From NCBI GenBank assembly GCA_035415815.1, contig DAOOGR010000012.1, positions 1 to 29,801 of the forward strand: a DNA stretch of 29,801 nt, written 5' to 3'. A program made the position numbers and the translations under genes. Numbering within the stretch: the first letter of the stretch is position 1; the number at the start of each line of letters is the position of its first letter. This stretch comes from Rectinema sp003452735 (GTDB taxonomy: Bacteria > Spirochaetota > Spirochaetia > Treponematales > Rectinemataceae). Shown piece after piece: positions 7,127-14,816 of the stretch. The notes under the pieces are model-generated. The model was given only the letters and a program-made list of their open reading frames with translations. It ran no database searches and was not told the DNA's origin.

Positions 7127-7170
7127 AAGAGAGCCGGAACATAAGGCTTTATGCTTCTCTATGCTCTCTT
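7127..7170 (+). promoter_or_regulatory. Inverted-repeat leader upstream of the M16C peptidase
   Basis: AAGAGAGC (7127-7134) and GCTCTCTT (7163-7170) are perfect 8-bp inverted repeats. Between them CATAA-GGCT-TTATG (7140-7153) forms an inner 5-bp hairpin. The structure ends 28 bases before the start codon and lacks a T-run right after it. Confidence 0.4.
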
Positions 7171-7198
7171 CCATAATCATTTTCCAGAGGAGTTTCGC

Positions 7199-10100
7199 AT
7201 GCCATTTGTGCTTCAAAAAGAGTCCTCGGTGCCTGAACTCGATTCCCTGTTCCGACTTTATCGCCACGAACCAACGGGAGCTCGACTTCTATCGGTCATC
7301 AACAAGGATGAAAATAAGGTTTTCGGGATAAGCTTCAGAACTCCACCCGAACGAAACAATGGAGTTGTTCACATTATCGAGCATTCCACCCTTTGCGGTT
7401 CTCGCAAGTATCCAGTAAAGGAACCTTTTGTCGAGCTGATGAAAGGCTCACTAAATACTTTTCTCAATGCAATAACATTCGAGGATAAGACCTGCTACCC
7501 GGTTGCAAGCACGAATCTCAAAGATTTTTATAATCTCATCGATGTCTACTTAGATGCGGTCTTCTACCCAAATCTAACCGAATATACTTTCATGCAAGAG
7601 GGCTGGCATTATGAAGTAGACCCTTTGACCAAAGAACTCAGCTATAAAGGTGTCGTATTCAACGAGATGAAAGGCGCCTATTCAGACCCAGATAGCCTCC
7701 ACGATCATCTATGCAAATGCAGCCTGTTTCCCGATACTCCCTATGGCCTCGATTCCGGCGGCGATCCTCTGGAGATTCCTACTCTTAGCTATGAAGAATT
7801 CATTGCATATTACAAGAAACATTATCATCCCTCCAATTCTTTTATCTATTTCTATGGCGATGATGACCCAGAAAAGCGCCTTTCTTTTATGGATAAATGG
7901 CTATCGCCGTTTGAAACTGCTTCCATCGACTCACTTCCCGCTATCCAACAAACTTTCTCAGAGCCACGGCTCATCGAACGCAGCTATCAAACAAATTCAA
8001 AAGAAGAAACCAAAGCCTATACAGCGCTTAACTGGATGCTATATGAACATGGAGATCTTCTCCTTTCGATGCAAGCTCTCGTTCTCTTCCATATTTTGAC
8101 TGGTACTCCAGCCTCACCTTTACGAAAGGCTTTGATAGAGTCCGGGCTCGGAGAGGATATTGCAGGTTTTGGCTTTTACGAAGAGATGCGCCAGACGGCG
8201 TTCTCCATTGGGCTTAAGGGAGTAAAGCCGAACAATGTAACCAAGGTAGAAGAGCTTATTTTCTCCACCCTCGAGCGGCTCGCCCGAGATGGCATAGATC
8301 CCGACACTATCGCAGCTTCTCTCAACACCATCGAATTTGCATTGCGTGAACGAAACACTGGCTCTTTTCCGCGTGGCCTCGCCATCATGCTGGATGCTCT
8401 AAATGAATGGCTCTACGACCTCGATCCAATCGCGGCGCTTGCTTTTGCCGAACCACTCGAACAAACCAAAAAAGCTGTTAAAGAGAACCCGAGGCTATTC
8501 AGTGAGCTTATAGATTCGCTTATCTTGAAGAATAGGCACAGAACCACAGTCAGGTTTCTGCCTTCCTCCAGTTCAAACCACGAACGGGAAGACGCCGAAA
8601 AAGCTATGTTAGCTCTAGCCCGAGCCAGCTTAGATGACGAAGCGCTTAAAAAAATCGAAGATACTGCCAAAACTCTCAAAGAACTTCAAGACAAGCCGGA
8701 TAGTCCTGAAGCGCTCGCCACAATTCCTGTACTCTCGCTCGACGATATTCCAACAGAATCGCCCATCCTGCCTTCTGAGCCCCTCGAATCGGCAACCGAG
8801 AAGCTCAAAGGCTCTGGAATCTATGGCTACTATCATGAGCTTTCGACGAGTGGCATCCTTTACTTGGATCTTGGTTTCGATTTTGGAAAGCTGCCATCTG
8901 AGCTTTTGCCTTATGTTAGTCTTTTGGGTCGTCTTTTAATCGAGACAGGCACGGAAAAATACAATTTTGTCCAGCTTATCCAGCGCATTGGCATGCATAC
9001 AGGCGGAATTCGAAGCATGGCTATATCCACAACGCATTGGGCCGAGCACAAGCCAGTCCCATGGTTTTTCCTACGCGCCAAAGCCCTGCCCGAAAAAGTC
9101 GGCATGCTTACTGATATACTCTTGGATATTCTCATGAGTGCACGGCTCGATGACCGTGAACGCATTCGCCAGATTGTGCTAGAGGAGAAAGCACAAGCCG
9201 AGGCAATGCTCATTCCCGCTTCTGCGCGGATTGTCGGTCTTAGACTTAGATCTCGCTTCAATCCGGCATATTGGGCTTCGGAAAAACTTATGGGTATAGA
9301 ACGCCTCTTTTTCCTTCGCAAGCTCTTGCATCGTATCGAAGAAGATTGGCCGACGGTATTGTCAGAAATACGAGAGGTGCACAGAGAACTTATTCGGCGC
9401 GATAATTTACTCGTCAATATCACTTCGGATCGAACCATTCTCGAGGCATCCGCGGAGTCTATTCTACGCCTTGCGCAGTCTCTGCCTATACAATCGACGC
9501 TTGCGCAATCTTTCTCTGATAAGCCTTCCTTCGAGCTCGATTCATGGATAAACGAGGCATTACATGATTGTGACACTTCTATCTCTAGAACCTCTAAACA
9601 CCAAGAGAATATTTCTTTAGAAGCCGAATCTGTCCACAGCGCTCGCCCCGCTCTCGAAACGATCGAGCTGCAGACCCAGGTGAATAGCGTAGGCATGATT
9701 TTACCGCTAACAGGGCTCGATCCTATTGCTGGCGGAGCCCTCGTAGCGACAAAATATCTTGATACCTCGTATCTATGGGAGCAAATAAGAGTCATCGGTG
9801 GAGCATATGGAGGGTTTTCCAGCCTCGATCTGGCCTCGGCGTTGCTTATGTTTCTTTCCTATCGCGACCCAAACCTAGATCGCACGATAGAAGTCTACCG
9901 AAAGGTGGGGGCTTTCCTGGAATCCTGCGATTTGCCAAGAGAAGAGATTCAAAAATCGATTATCGGTACGATTGGAGATGTCGATGCCTACCAGCTGCCA
10001 GACGCTAAAGGATTCAACGCCCTTATGAATATTCTTTCCGGGTACACTCAAGAAACGCGTCAGCATATCCGCGACCAGATTCTTGCAGCGGACATAGAGG

Positions 10101-10234
10101 ATTTCCACAGCTTGGGAAAGCTACTTTCGGAAGCGGCTGAGCATTCGATGATAGCTGTAATGACCTCACCGGAGCAAGCAGAGAAGTCGCTCTTAACGCT
10201 ACCGGCTCCGGTTGTGCGGCTTTCTGTACACTGA
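7199..10234 (+). CDS. PreP-type zinc peptidase (insulinase family M16C)
   Basis: This ~1011-residue protein matches the length of presequence-peptidase/falcilysin-type M16C enzymes, which form a closed chamber and cut short unfolded peptides. The inverted zinc motif is HIIEH at residues 58-62 (ligands His58 and His62, catalytic Glu61), followed by a third ligand Glu156 in FNEMKGAYSD. The downstream block STLCGSRKYPVKEPF is diagnostic of the PreP branch. There is no signal peptide, so the enzyme should act in the cytoplasm, clearing small peptides. The ATG at 7199 is chosen because AGAGGAG lies seven bases upstream; an earlier in-frame ATG at 7151 has no site. The gene is alone in its direction and converges on the exported M16 pair. 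Confidence 0.93.
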   Translation: MPFVLQKESSVPELDSLFRLYRHEPTGARLLSVINKDENKVFGISFRTPPERNNGVVHIIEHSTLCGSRKYPVKEPFVELMKGSLNTFLNAITFEDKTCYPVASTNLKDFYNLIDVYLDAVFYPNLTEYTFMQEGWHYEVDPLTKELSYKGVVFNEMKGAYSDPDSLHDHLCKCSLFPDTPYGLDSGGDPLEIPTLSYEEFIAYYKKHYHPSNSFIYFYGDDDPEKRLSFMDKWLSPFETASIDSLPAIQQTFSEPRLIERSYQTNSKEETKAYTALNWMLYEHGDLLLSMQALVLFHILTGTPASPLRKALIESGLGEDIAGFGFYEEMRQTAFSIGLKGVKPNNVTKVEELIFSTLERLARDGIDPDTIAASLNTIEFALRERNTGSFPRGLAIMLDALNEWLYDLDPIAALAFAEPLEQTKKAVKENPRLFSELIDSLILKNRHRTTVRFLPSSSSNHEREDAEKAMLALARASLDDEALKKIEDTAKTLKELQDKPDSPEALATIPVLSLDDIPTESPILPSEPLESATEKLKGSGIYGYYHELSTSGILYLDLGFDFGKLPSELLPYVSLLGRLLIETGTEKYNFVQLIQRIGMHTGGIRSMAISTTHWAEHKPVPWFFLRAKALPEKVGMLTDILLDILMSARLDDRERIRQIVLEEKAQAEAMLIPASARIVGLRLRSRFNPAYWASEKLMGIERLFFLRKLLHRIEEDWPTVLSEIREVHRELIRRDNLLVNITSDRTILEASAESILRLAQSLPIQSTLAQSFSDKPSFELDSWINEALHDCDTSISRTSKHQENISLEAESVHSARPALETIELQTQVNSVGMILPLTGLDPIAGGALVATKYLDTSYLWEQIRVIGGAYGGFSSLDLASALLMFLSYRDPNLDRTIEVYRKVGAFLESCDLPREEIQKSIIGTIGDVDAYQLPDAKGFNALMNILSGYTQETRQHIRDQILAADIEDFHSLGKLLSEAAEHSMIAVMTSPEQAEKSLLTLPAPVVRLSVH

Positions 10235-10263
10235 TAGTAAACAGCCGCCCAGCTTTCTGTACA
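10219..10263 (+). repeat. 12-bp direct repeat at a convergent gene junction
   Basis: GCTTTCTGTACA occurs at 10219-10230 (last codons of the M16C gene) and again at 10252-10263. GCGGCT/AGCCGC is also present as an inverted pair between them. It looks like a small local duplication; no terminator T-run is visible. Confidence 0.4.
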
Positions 10264-10266
10264 TAA

Positions 10267-11706
10267 TTAGCGCATAGATTCGAAAGCTTTCCAGTCGAGC
10301 TTATCGAGCAAAGCTTGATCTCCAACAGCGACCCAAAGGAAAGTGCCGTTATGCACATATTTCTCGAAGGCATTATAGACTGCCGAGGCATCCAGTATTT
10401 CTATGCGATTCTGGTCTTTAAGCCAATCGGCCGGATTTCCTGTCAGTTTTATCGAGCGAATCATGAGAGAGGCTATGGCGGCATTGGTTCGAACAGCTTC
10501 GAAATAATCATTTATGTAAAGCTGCTTGTAGGTATCGAGCGCATCTGAGAGCCCCATATAGCCATCGGCATCTGTTCTGGTAGGATCCACTGACACAACT
10601 CTACCCTTTGCCATGAGAGCAACCGCTTCATCGATGTATTGCTTGATTTTTTGCGGTGCGTCTGATTTATAAATCATTATGGAGCCATAATTTGCTGTGT
10701 ATGACCTAATAGCTGCCGAAGGAGTGTAGACTGCTCCATATTTATCGCGCACCACTGCGAAAAGCAAATCCGAAAAAATGCGTGTTGCTAGGGTTGTCGC
10801 AAAATAATCATCGCTTCCAGGCGCTGGCGCTGCGAAATCGCCCCTTAGATAAATTATCCCCTTCGACTGATCGTGAGCTTGCGTGATGAGGGATCCCAAG
10901 GCTAATTCCGATCCAGAAGATCCCATTGGAAAATTTGGAGGTTTTGGTACTGGTCCAAGATTCAAGTTAGGAATATCACCAAGAAGCTTTTCAAGCTTGT
11001 ACGCAAGCTCGGCTGGATTGAAGTCTCCTACAGCCACAAGGAAAATTCTATCTGCGGAAAAATGCTTCTCGTACCAACCTCGAGCATCTCCAACCATCAT
11101 TGGCGCAATACTCTCTTCGGTACCTTCGGGGTTGACTCCATAGGGATGCCCCTTGAAATAAGCCTCGTTCATTATCTTCTGTGTCATCGTCCATGGATTC
11201 TGCTCTATCGCCTGCAGCGCAAGCAAGGCATTCTCTTTTTCTTTGTCAAAATCGGACTGATCGAAAGAAGGATTTACGAGCATATCGCTCCAGAGCGCAA
11301 GAAGTTCATCGCTATACTTGTCAAGTGTTGTAAGGCTGAAAGTCGAATATTCGAATTGTACGGCACTTGTAATGGCCGACGATCTCCTATCGAGGATCGA
11401 AGCGGCCTTCTCGTAAGGGTAATTCTTCGAACTCCTCGCCATGGTGGCTAGGGCAATTTTCTCCCAGCCCGCCTGCTCTGGAGCAGTCACAAGAGAAGCT
11501 CCATTGAGGACAAGCGAGACGTGAAATACCTGATTCGCATGCTGCACTTTCATATACAGAGGAATGCCATTAGAAAGCACTGTATTCATGTATGTAGGAG
11601 CGTTTTCTCGAACATAGGGAGTAGTCGCACAAGCTCCGGTCGCTACTCCTACTATAATCATGACAACAATAAATACCCTAAGAATATTATGACTAGAATG
11701 CCTCAT
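10267..11706 (-). CDS. Exported M16-family protein lacking the zinc motif (non-catalytic partner)
   Basis: This ~479-residue protein has an N-terminal signal sequence (hydrophobic VFIVVMIIVGVATGAC). Cys23 or so could also be lipidated, although the lipobox is not classical. The fold of the M16 family is recognisable: LSNGIPLYMKVQHANQVFHVSLVLNGAS near the start, and later AYFKGHPYGVNPEG, FSADRIFLVAVGDF and SDLLFAVVRDKYGAVYTP. Where the zinc motif HxxEH should be, the sequence reads GWEKIALATMARSS, so the zinc site is absent. In bacterial heterodimeric M16B enzymes one subunit carries zinc and the other helps bind substrate, and this is probably that second subunit. ATG 11706 is preceded by GAGGAGGCAGGT. 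The upstream gene ends 10 bp before. Confidence 0.82.
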   Translation of the reverse strand: MRHSSHNILRVFIVVMIIVGVATGACATTPYVRENAPTYMNTVLSNGIPLYMKVQHANQVFHVSLVLNGASLVTAPEQAGWEKIALATMARSSKNYPYEKAASILDRRSSAITSAVQFEYSTFSLTTLDKYSDELLALWSDMLVNPSFDQSDFDKEKENALLALQAIEQNPWTMTQKIMNEAYFKGHPYGVNPEGTEESIAPMMVGDARGWYEKHFSADRIFLVAVGDFNPAELAYKLEKLLGDIPNLNLGPVPKPPNFPMGSSGSELALGSLITQAHDQSKGIIYLRGDFAAPAPGSDDYFATTLATRIFSDLLFAVVRDKYGAVYTPSAAIRSYTANYGSIMIYKSDAPQKIKQYIDEAVALMAKGRVVSVDPTRTDADGYMGLSDALDTYKQLYINDYFEAVRTNAAIASLMIRSIKLTGNPADWLKDQNRIEILDASAVYNAFEKYVHNGTFLWVAVGDQALLDKLDWKAFESMR

Positions 11707-11716
11707 ACCTGCCTCC

Positions 11717-13210
11717 TCATTGTTTTTGCCACCAGAAGGCATTTTGCGCAGTCAAAAGCGCATACCCGAGTTCGGAAATCTTCGCGCTCATGCGTGGATC
11801 TGCATTGAATGTGCTTGTGCGCAGCCGCACAAGGGTAGCGACCGAAGGAGTCGACGCCCCTGCCAGATATCTCTCTATAAGGCTAGAGATGTCTCTCCAG
11901 CTAACCTTGCGGCAATTTTCCTCGTAATCGAAGAAATATTCGGTGCCTGCGGTAGACCACCAGAATGTGAGCGTATCGGTAACAAAAGACCCTGCCGATT
12001 CAAGAGCGTAGATGTTCTGATCTACCAGCTTTGTCTTGGCTTCCTCTAGGGCCTCATCTCCTCCAAAATACGCGCAGGGATCCTTTGCTATGAGTGCGAA
12101 TTCATCGAGCACTGCAGACCTAAGATTCTCCACTCGCTGAAGTACCGGCTCTTCTTCCGTTGGCCTTTGAACGAGCATTAGAGTAGAAAAAATGTAATTC
12201 CCCCCATCGCGCGAGGTTGGATAGACAAAATCTATGTATTCGGCATCAAAGAGGCCATAGACTTTCCGCATTATCTCCGATTTGAAAGGCCCTGATGGAG
12301 AACTCAATAAGAACAAAAGCACATCCGATATATAGGTGTCGTAGGTCTGACGTGTCACGTCGGGTCCCCTCCACCTGAATTCAACTTGAGCGATACCCCG
12401 ATAGAATTGATCCTCTGAAGTTACAAGACGAATACCGTCGGGGATAGGTCCATGAGGTGGCTCGGCTAGCACAGGCTCTGGCGCTCTTGCCCAACTTCCA
12501 AAGGATGCCTTGGCTAGCTTTACCACTTCTTCAAGACTGGTATCCCCTCCTATGAGGAGCGCCATATTGGAAGGCACATAGTAGGTCTTCTGAATATCTC
12601 GAAGCGCCGTTACGCTTGCTATTTGTATATTCGACTCAGGACCATCGATATTCTTTCGCCATGGAAAATCCTTGAACATACGCGATTCAAGACCATTAGA
12701 AGCAATCTGTGACGGGTCGCTATGGTATCCACGGATTTCATTCAGCACGACCTGCTTTTCGTTCTCCAGAACTCTGGCATCTAGAGTTGGATTCATGACG
12801 GCATGTGCCCAAAAATCGATTGCATCCGGGAGCTTTTCCGAAGGCACGCTGATGAAATAGTTTATATATTCTATGCCCGTAGCTCCATTCCAGTTTGTTG
12901 TGCCCATGCGGTTTAGCGCAGCAGAGAAGGCATCTTTTGTCGGGTATTTGTCGTTGCCATTGAACATCATATGTTCATACAAATGGAAAAGCCCAGCGGT
13001 CTCTGGTGTATGAGCCATGGCGCCTCCACGAAAGGCAATACACACGGTAACAAGAGGCACTGCATGGTTTTCCACAACAAAGACCTCGAGCCCGTTCTCT
13101 AGCGTTGTATTCCGAACTGCCTCTGCTTGTTGGGCAACAACGATATCCAGCGTTGACAGCATAAAAAAAAGAGACAGCATTATGCAAAAAAAAGAATTTT
13201 TATGTCTCAT
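11717..13210 (-). CDS. Exported zinc metallopeptidase, M16 family (catalytic subunit)
   Basis: This 497-residue peptidase has a signal peptide (residues 1-26, FFCIMLSLFFMLSTLDIVVAQ). The inverted zinc motif HLYEH lies at residues 76-80, with third ligand Glu158 in VVLNEIRGY. The expected LENGLEVFVVENHAVPLVTVCIAFRGGA block precedes it. The C-terminal half carries the second M16 domain. It should hydrolyse peptides in the periplasm, probably as a heterodimer with the downstream non-catalytic M16 protein, as in the two-subunit M16B peptidases. The ribosome binding site AAGGAGGTC lies slightly far (about 12 bases) from the ATG at 13210. It appears to be in an operon downstream of a phosphoribosyltransferase gene (39 bp gap). 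Confidence 0.92.
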   Translation of the reverse strand: MRHKNSFFCIMLSLFFMLSTLDIVVAQQAEAVRNTTLENGLEVFVVENHAVPLVTVCIAFRGGAMAHTPETAGLFHLYEHMMFNGNDKYPTKDAFSAALNRMGTTNWNGATGIEYINYFISVPSEKLPDAIDFWAHAVMNPTLDARVLENEKQVVLNEIRGYHSDPSQIASNGLESRMFKDFPWRKNIDGPESNIQIASVTALRDIQKTYYVPSNMALLIGGDTSLEEVVKLAKASFGSWARAPEPVLAEPPHGPIPDGIRLVTSEDQFYRGIAQVEFRWRGPDVTRQTYDTYISDVLLFLLSSPSGPFKSEIMRKVYGLFDAEYIDFVYPTSRDGGNYIFSTLMLVQRPTEEEPVLQRVENLRSAVLDEFALIAKDPCAYFGGDEALEEAKTKLVDQNIYALESAGSFVTDTLTFWWSTAGTEYFFDYEENCRKVSWRDISSLIERYLAGASTPSVATLVRLRTSTFNADPRMSAKISELGYALLTAQNAFWWQKQ

Positions 13211-13248
13211 TTGCTTTTATGACCTCCTTTCTAAACTAATGTTCCAAG

Positions 13249-13767
13249 CTAATGGCCCAAAGTAGCGTTTTTGTCGTGCTCATCGATGTCCCGAGCATCC
13301 CAAGGATACACAATCCAATCGTCTCCAAGATTTTCTCCAACAAAGACATGCTGAACGCCAGGAGGAAATGTGCCGCGTTTCTCTTTTTGCTTGTTATGCA
13401 GAACCGAGACCGCGAGTGCTGCCGGTCTATAGGTGAGTAGTTCCTTAGTACAATATTCCAGCGTGACACGAGAATCGTCCACTTCGTCCACAAGGAGAAT
13501 TCGTTTGCCTGCCAACTGCTTTTCGGCCTCTTCGATCCACTGTACCTTGCGAGGATAGTCCATTGGCCTATCATTTAAATCATAATAAGCTATTCCAACG
13601 GCCAGTATCGGCTTGCCAAGATAAGTCCTTAGAATTCGCGCTGGAATAAAACCACCGGTACCGATCGCCACAATTACATCTGGAGAAAAGCCGCTTTCCT
13701 TGACCTGCTCCGCAATGGACTGCGCCAGCTTATGAATCATCTGGTAGCTATAGTAAAGCTTTCCCAT
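13249..13767 (-). CDS. Purine-type phosphoribosyltransferase
   Basis: This 172-residue cytoplasmic enzyme has the type I PRT fold. The PRPP-binding loop is ILLVDEVDDSRVTL (about residues 90-103), and the N-terminal block is PDVIVAIGTGGFIPARIL (29-46). It probably converts a purine base and PRPP into the nucleotide (guanine, hypoxanthine or xanthine salvage); which base is not visible. It heads the minus-strand operon with the two M16 peptidase genes; the functional link is unclear. The ATG at 13767 has no Shine-Dalgarno, yet a good -10 (TAGAAT) ends six bases upstream, which suggests a leaderless transcript. The alternative start at Met10 also lacks a ribosome binding site and would trim the conserved N terminus. 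Confidence 0.85.
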   Translation of the reverse strand: MGKLYYSYQMIHKLAQSIAEQVKESGFSPDVIVAIGTGGFIPARILRTYLGKPILAVGIAYYDLNDRPMDYPRKVQWIEEAEKQLAGKRILLVDEVDDSRVTLEYCTKELLTYRPAALAVSVLHNKQKEKRGTFPPGVQHVFVGENLGDDWIVYPWDARDIDEHDKNATLGH

Positions 13768-13773
13768 ATTACG

Positions 13774-13802
13774 ATTCTACGGCAATGGTATAGCAAGGAC
13801 AA
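13774..13802 (-). promoter_or_regulatory. sigma70-type promoter of the phosphoribosyltransferase operon
   Basis: On the minus strand TTGTCC (13802-13797) and TAGAAT (13779-13774) are 17 bp apart. The predicted transcription start falls at 13767 or a base from it, on the A of the start codon. Confidence 0.6.
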
Positions 13803-13823
13803 GAGATATCATTAAAAATCATC

Positions 13824-13853
13824 TTGACTTTTTTAAGTGAAAATGATTATCAT
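13824..13853 (+). promoter_or_regulatory. Promoter of fur-feoA-feoB
   Basis: TTGACT (13824-13829) and TATCAT (13848-13853) are separated by 18 bp. The Fur box covers the spacer and the whole -10 element, so Fur binding would exclude RNA polymerase. Confidence 0.7.
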
Positions 13854-13857
13854 TCTC
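13839..13857 (+). promoter_or_regulatory. Fur box
   Basis: GAAAATGATTATCATTCTC matches 16 of 19 positions of the classical Fur consensus GATAATGATAATCATTATC. A second, weaker copy with a one-base deletion, GATAGAATTATCATTTTC, is at 13865-13882. Placement over the promoter of fur and feoAB implies iron-dependent autoregulation. Confidence 0.88.
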
Positions 13858-13945
13858 AAAGAGCGATAGAATTATCATTTTCTTCGCTTCTTATTGCTTT
13901 TACTTTCTTCTTTATAATTTTTGGTATTGGATAAAGGCAATCAAA

Positions 13946-14389
13946 ATGAATGAACTCGACAGATTCGAGACCTTTCTGCGCGAGCATGGGCAGAAGGTCA
14001 CAAAACCGCGTAGAATCATACTCGAAGCATTCCTCAATACCGAAGGCCACCTCAGCACCGAAGACATCTTGCGAGAAGCAAAAAAACACGACCCTGGAAT
14101 AGGTCAGGCTACGGTTTTCAGAACTATTCGCCTAATAGAAGATGCGGGACTGGCTCGCGAAGCCGTGCAGGAAGATGGTGCACGCACTTTCGAGCATCTT
14201 GCCGATCACCCTCATCACGACCATCTGCTTTGCACTGAATGTGGCAAGATAATCGAATTCTTGAGTCCCACTATAGAGAAAGAACAACAAAAAATCTTTG
14301 TAAAATATGGATTTAGACCTATAGGTCATAATATGGAACTGCTCGGCCTCTGCCCTGAGTGCCAGGCAAAAGAAAAAGGAGCCCAATGA
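13946..14389 (+). CDS. fur: Ferric uptake regulator, Fur family
   Basis: This 147-residue DNA-binding repressor of iron uptake has an N-terminal winged helix (about 1-80; HLSTEDILREAKKH, then GQATVFRTIRLIEDAGLA as recognition helix). The C-terminal dimerisation domain holds the metal sites: HPHHDHLLCTECGKIIEF (His-rich, with Cys96 and Cys99) and LLGLCPECQ (Cys136, Cys139), the two CxxC pairs of the structural zinc site. A Fur box overlaps the promoter upstream, and iron transport genes follow immediately, so Fur rather than PerR or Zur is most likely. The reading frame starts with ATG at 13946, with AAAGG nine bases upstream. The stop is one base before feoA, so translation is probably coupled. 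Confidence 0.92.
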   Translation: MNELDRFETFLREHGQKVTKPRRIILEAFLNTEGHLSTEDILREAKKHDPGIGQATVFRTIRLIEDAGLAREAVQEDGARTFEHLADHPHHDHLLCTECGKIIEFLSPTIEKEQQKIFVKYGFRPIGHNMELLGLCPECQAKEKGAQ

Positions 14390-14390
14390 T

Positions 14391-14795
14391 ATGCAGCTTG
14401 CCGAACTTAGTCCGGGTCAGAGATTCAAAGTTATAAACGTTGCAGTCGGAGGAGAAATTGGAAAACGTCTCGCGGATATGGGTCTTGTCTCTGGAGCTGA
14501 AGGAGAGGTAGTACGTGCAGCATTCTTCCGCGGTCCTATACAGATCAGGCTTGGAGACTACGATCTCATTATGCGTCGATACGAAGCTCGCCTTGTAGAT
14601 GTCGAAATTCTTCCAGAAGCCGCGCCACAGATGGCAAGCAAGGCGCCTAAGAAAGCACTGGCCACAATGTATGTCGATTTACGCCCTCGCGGACGAAGGC
14701 GTTCTCATGGCGCCTATGGCGAGGCTAAGGGCACCCATGGCACGCATGGTAAGACTCATGGCGCCCATGACAAGGATCCTAGCTGCCTCGACTAA
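14391..14795 (+). CDS. feoA: FeoA family protein with a His/Gly-rich C-terminal tail
   Basis: FeoA is a small SH3-like cytoplasmic protein needed for ferrous iron uptake by FeoB. Residues 1-76 form the normal FeoA domain (LSPGQRFKVINV, GGEIGKRLADMGLVSGAEGEVV, then PIQIRLGDYDLIMRRYEA and a final VDVEIL). The usual family length is about 75-85 residues, but this protein has 134. The extra ~55 residues include a basic stretch (RPRGRRR) and then HGAYGEAKGTHGTHGKTHGA, with five histidines at 106, 116, 119, 123 and 126. The tail probably binds metal. The AAAAGGAG ribosome binding site lies inside the end of fur, and feoB follows after 21 bp. Confidence 0.9.
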   Translation: MQLAELSPGQRFKVINVAVGGEIGKRLADMGLVSGAEGEVVRAAFFRGPIQIRLGDYDLIMRRYEARLVDVEILPEAAPQMASKAPKKALATMYVDLRPRGRRRSHGAYGEAKGTHGTHGKTHGAHDKDPSCLD

Positions 14796-14816
14796 AAGAC
14801 TTTTCGGGAGTAATCC

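Larger units (their letters stand above)
6707..7198. other. 492-bp non-coding region holding tandem repeats, a MITE-like element and a structured leader
   Basis: This is the only gene-free stretch of more than 300 bp. It separates the divergent starts of a Spy-like gene and the M16C peptidase gene. From left to right it contains the leader of the Spy-like gene (a TATAGT box near 6740, minus strand), an array of 23-bp degenerate repeats, an element with 11/12 inverted ends and an inverted-repeat leader. No ORF here has a convincing ribosome binding site. Confidence 0.7.

Noticed and set aside
8911..9795. A 294-codon minus-strand ORF inside the M16C gene
   Set aside because: It lies antisense to a clearly conserved peptidase, is rich in Ser/Arg in the manner of antisense frames and has no recognisable domain.
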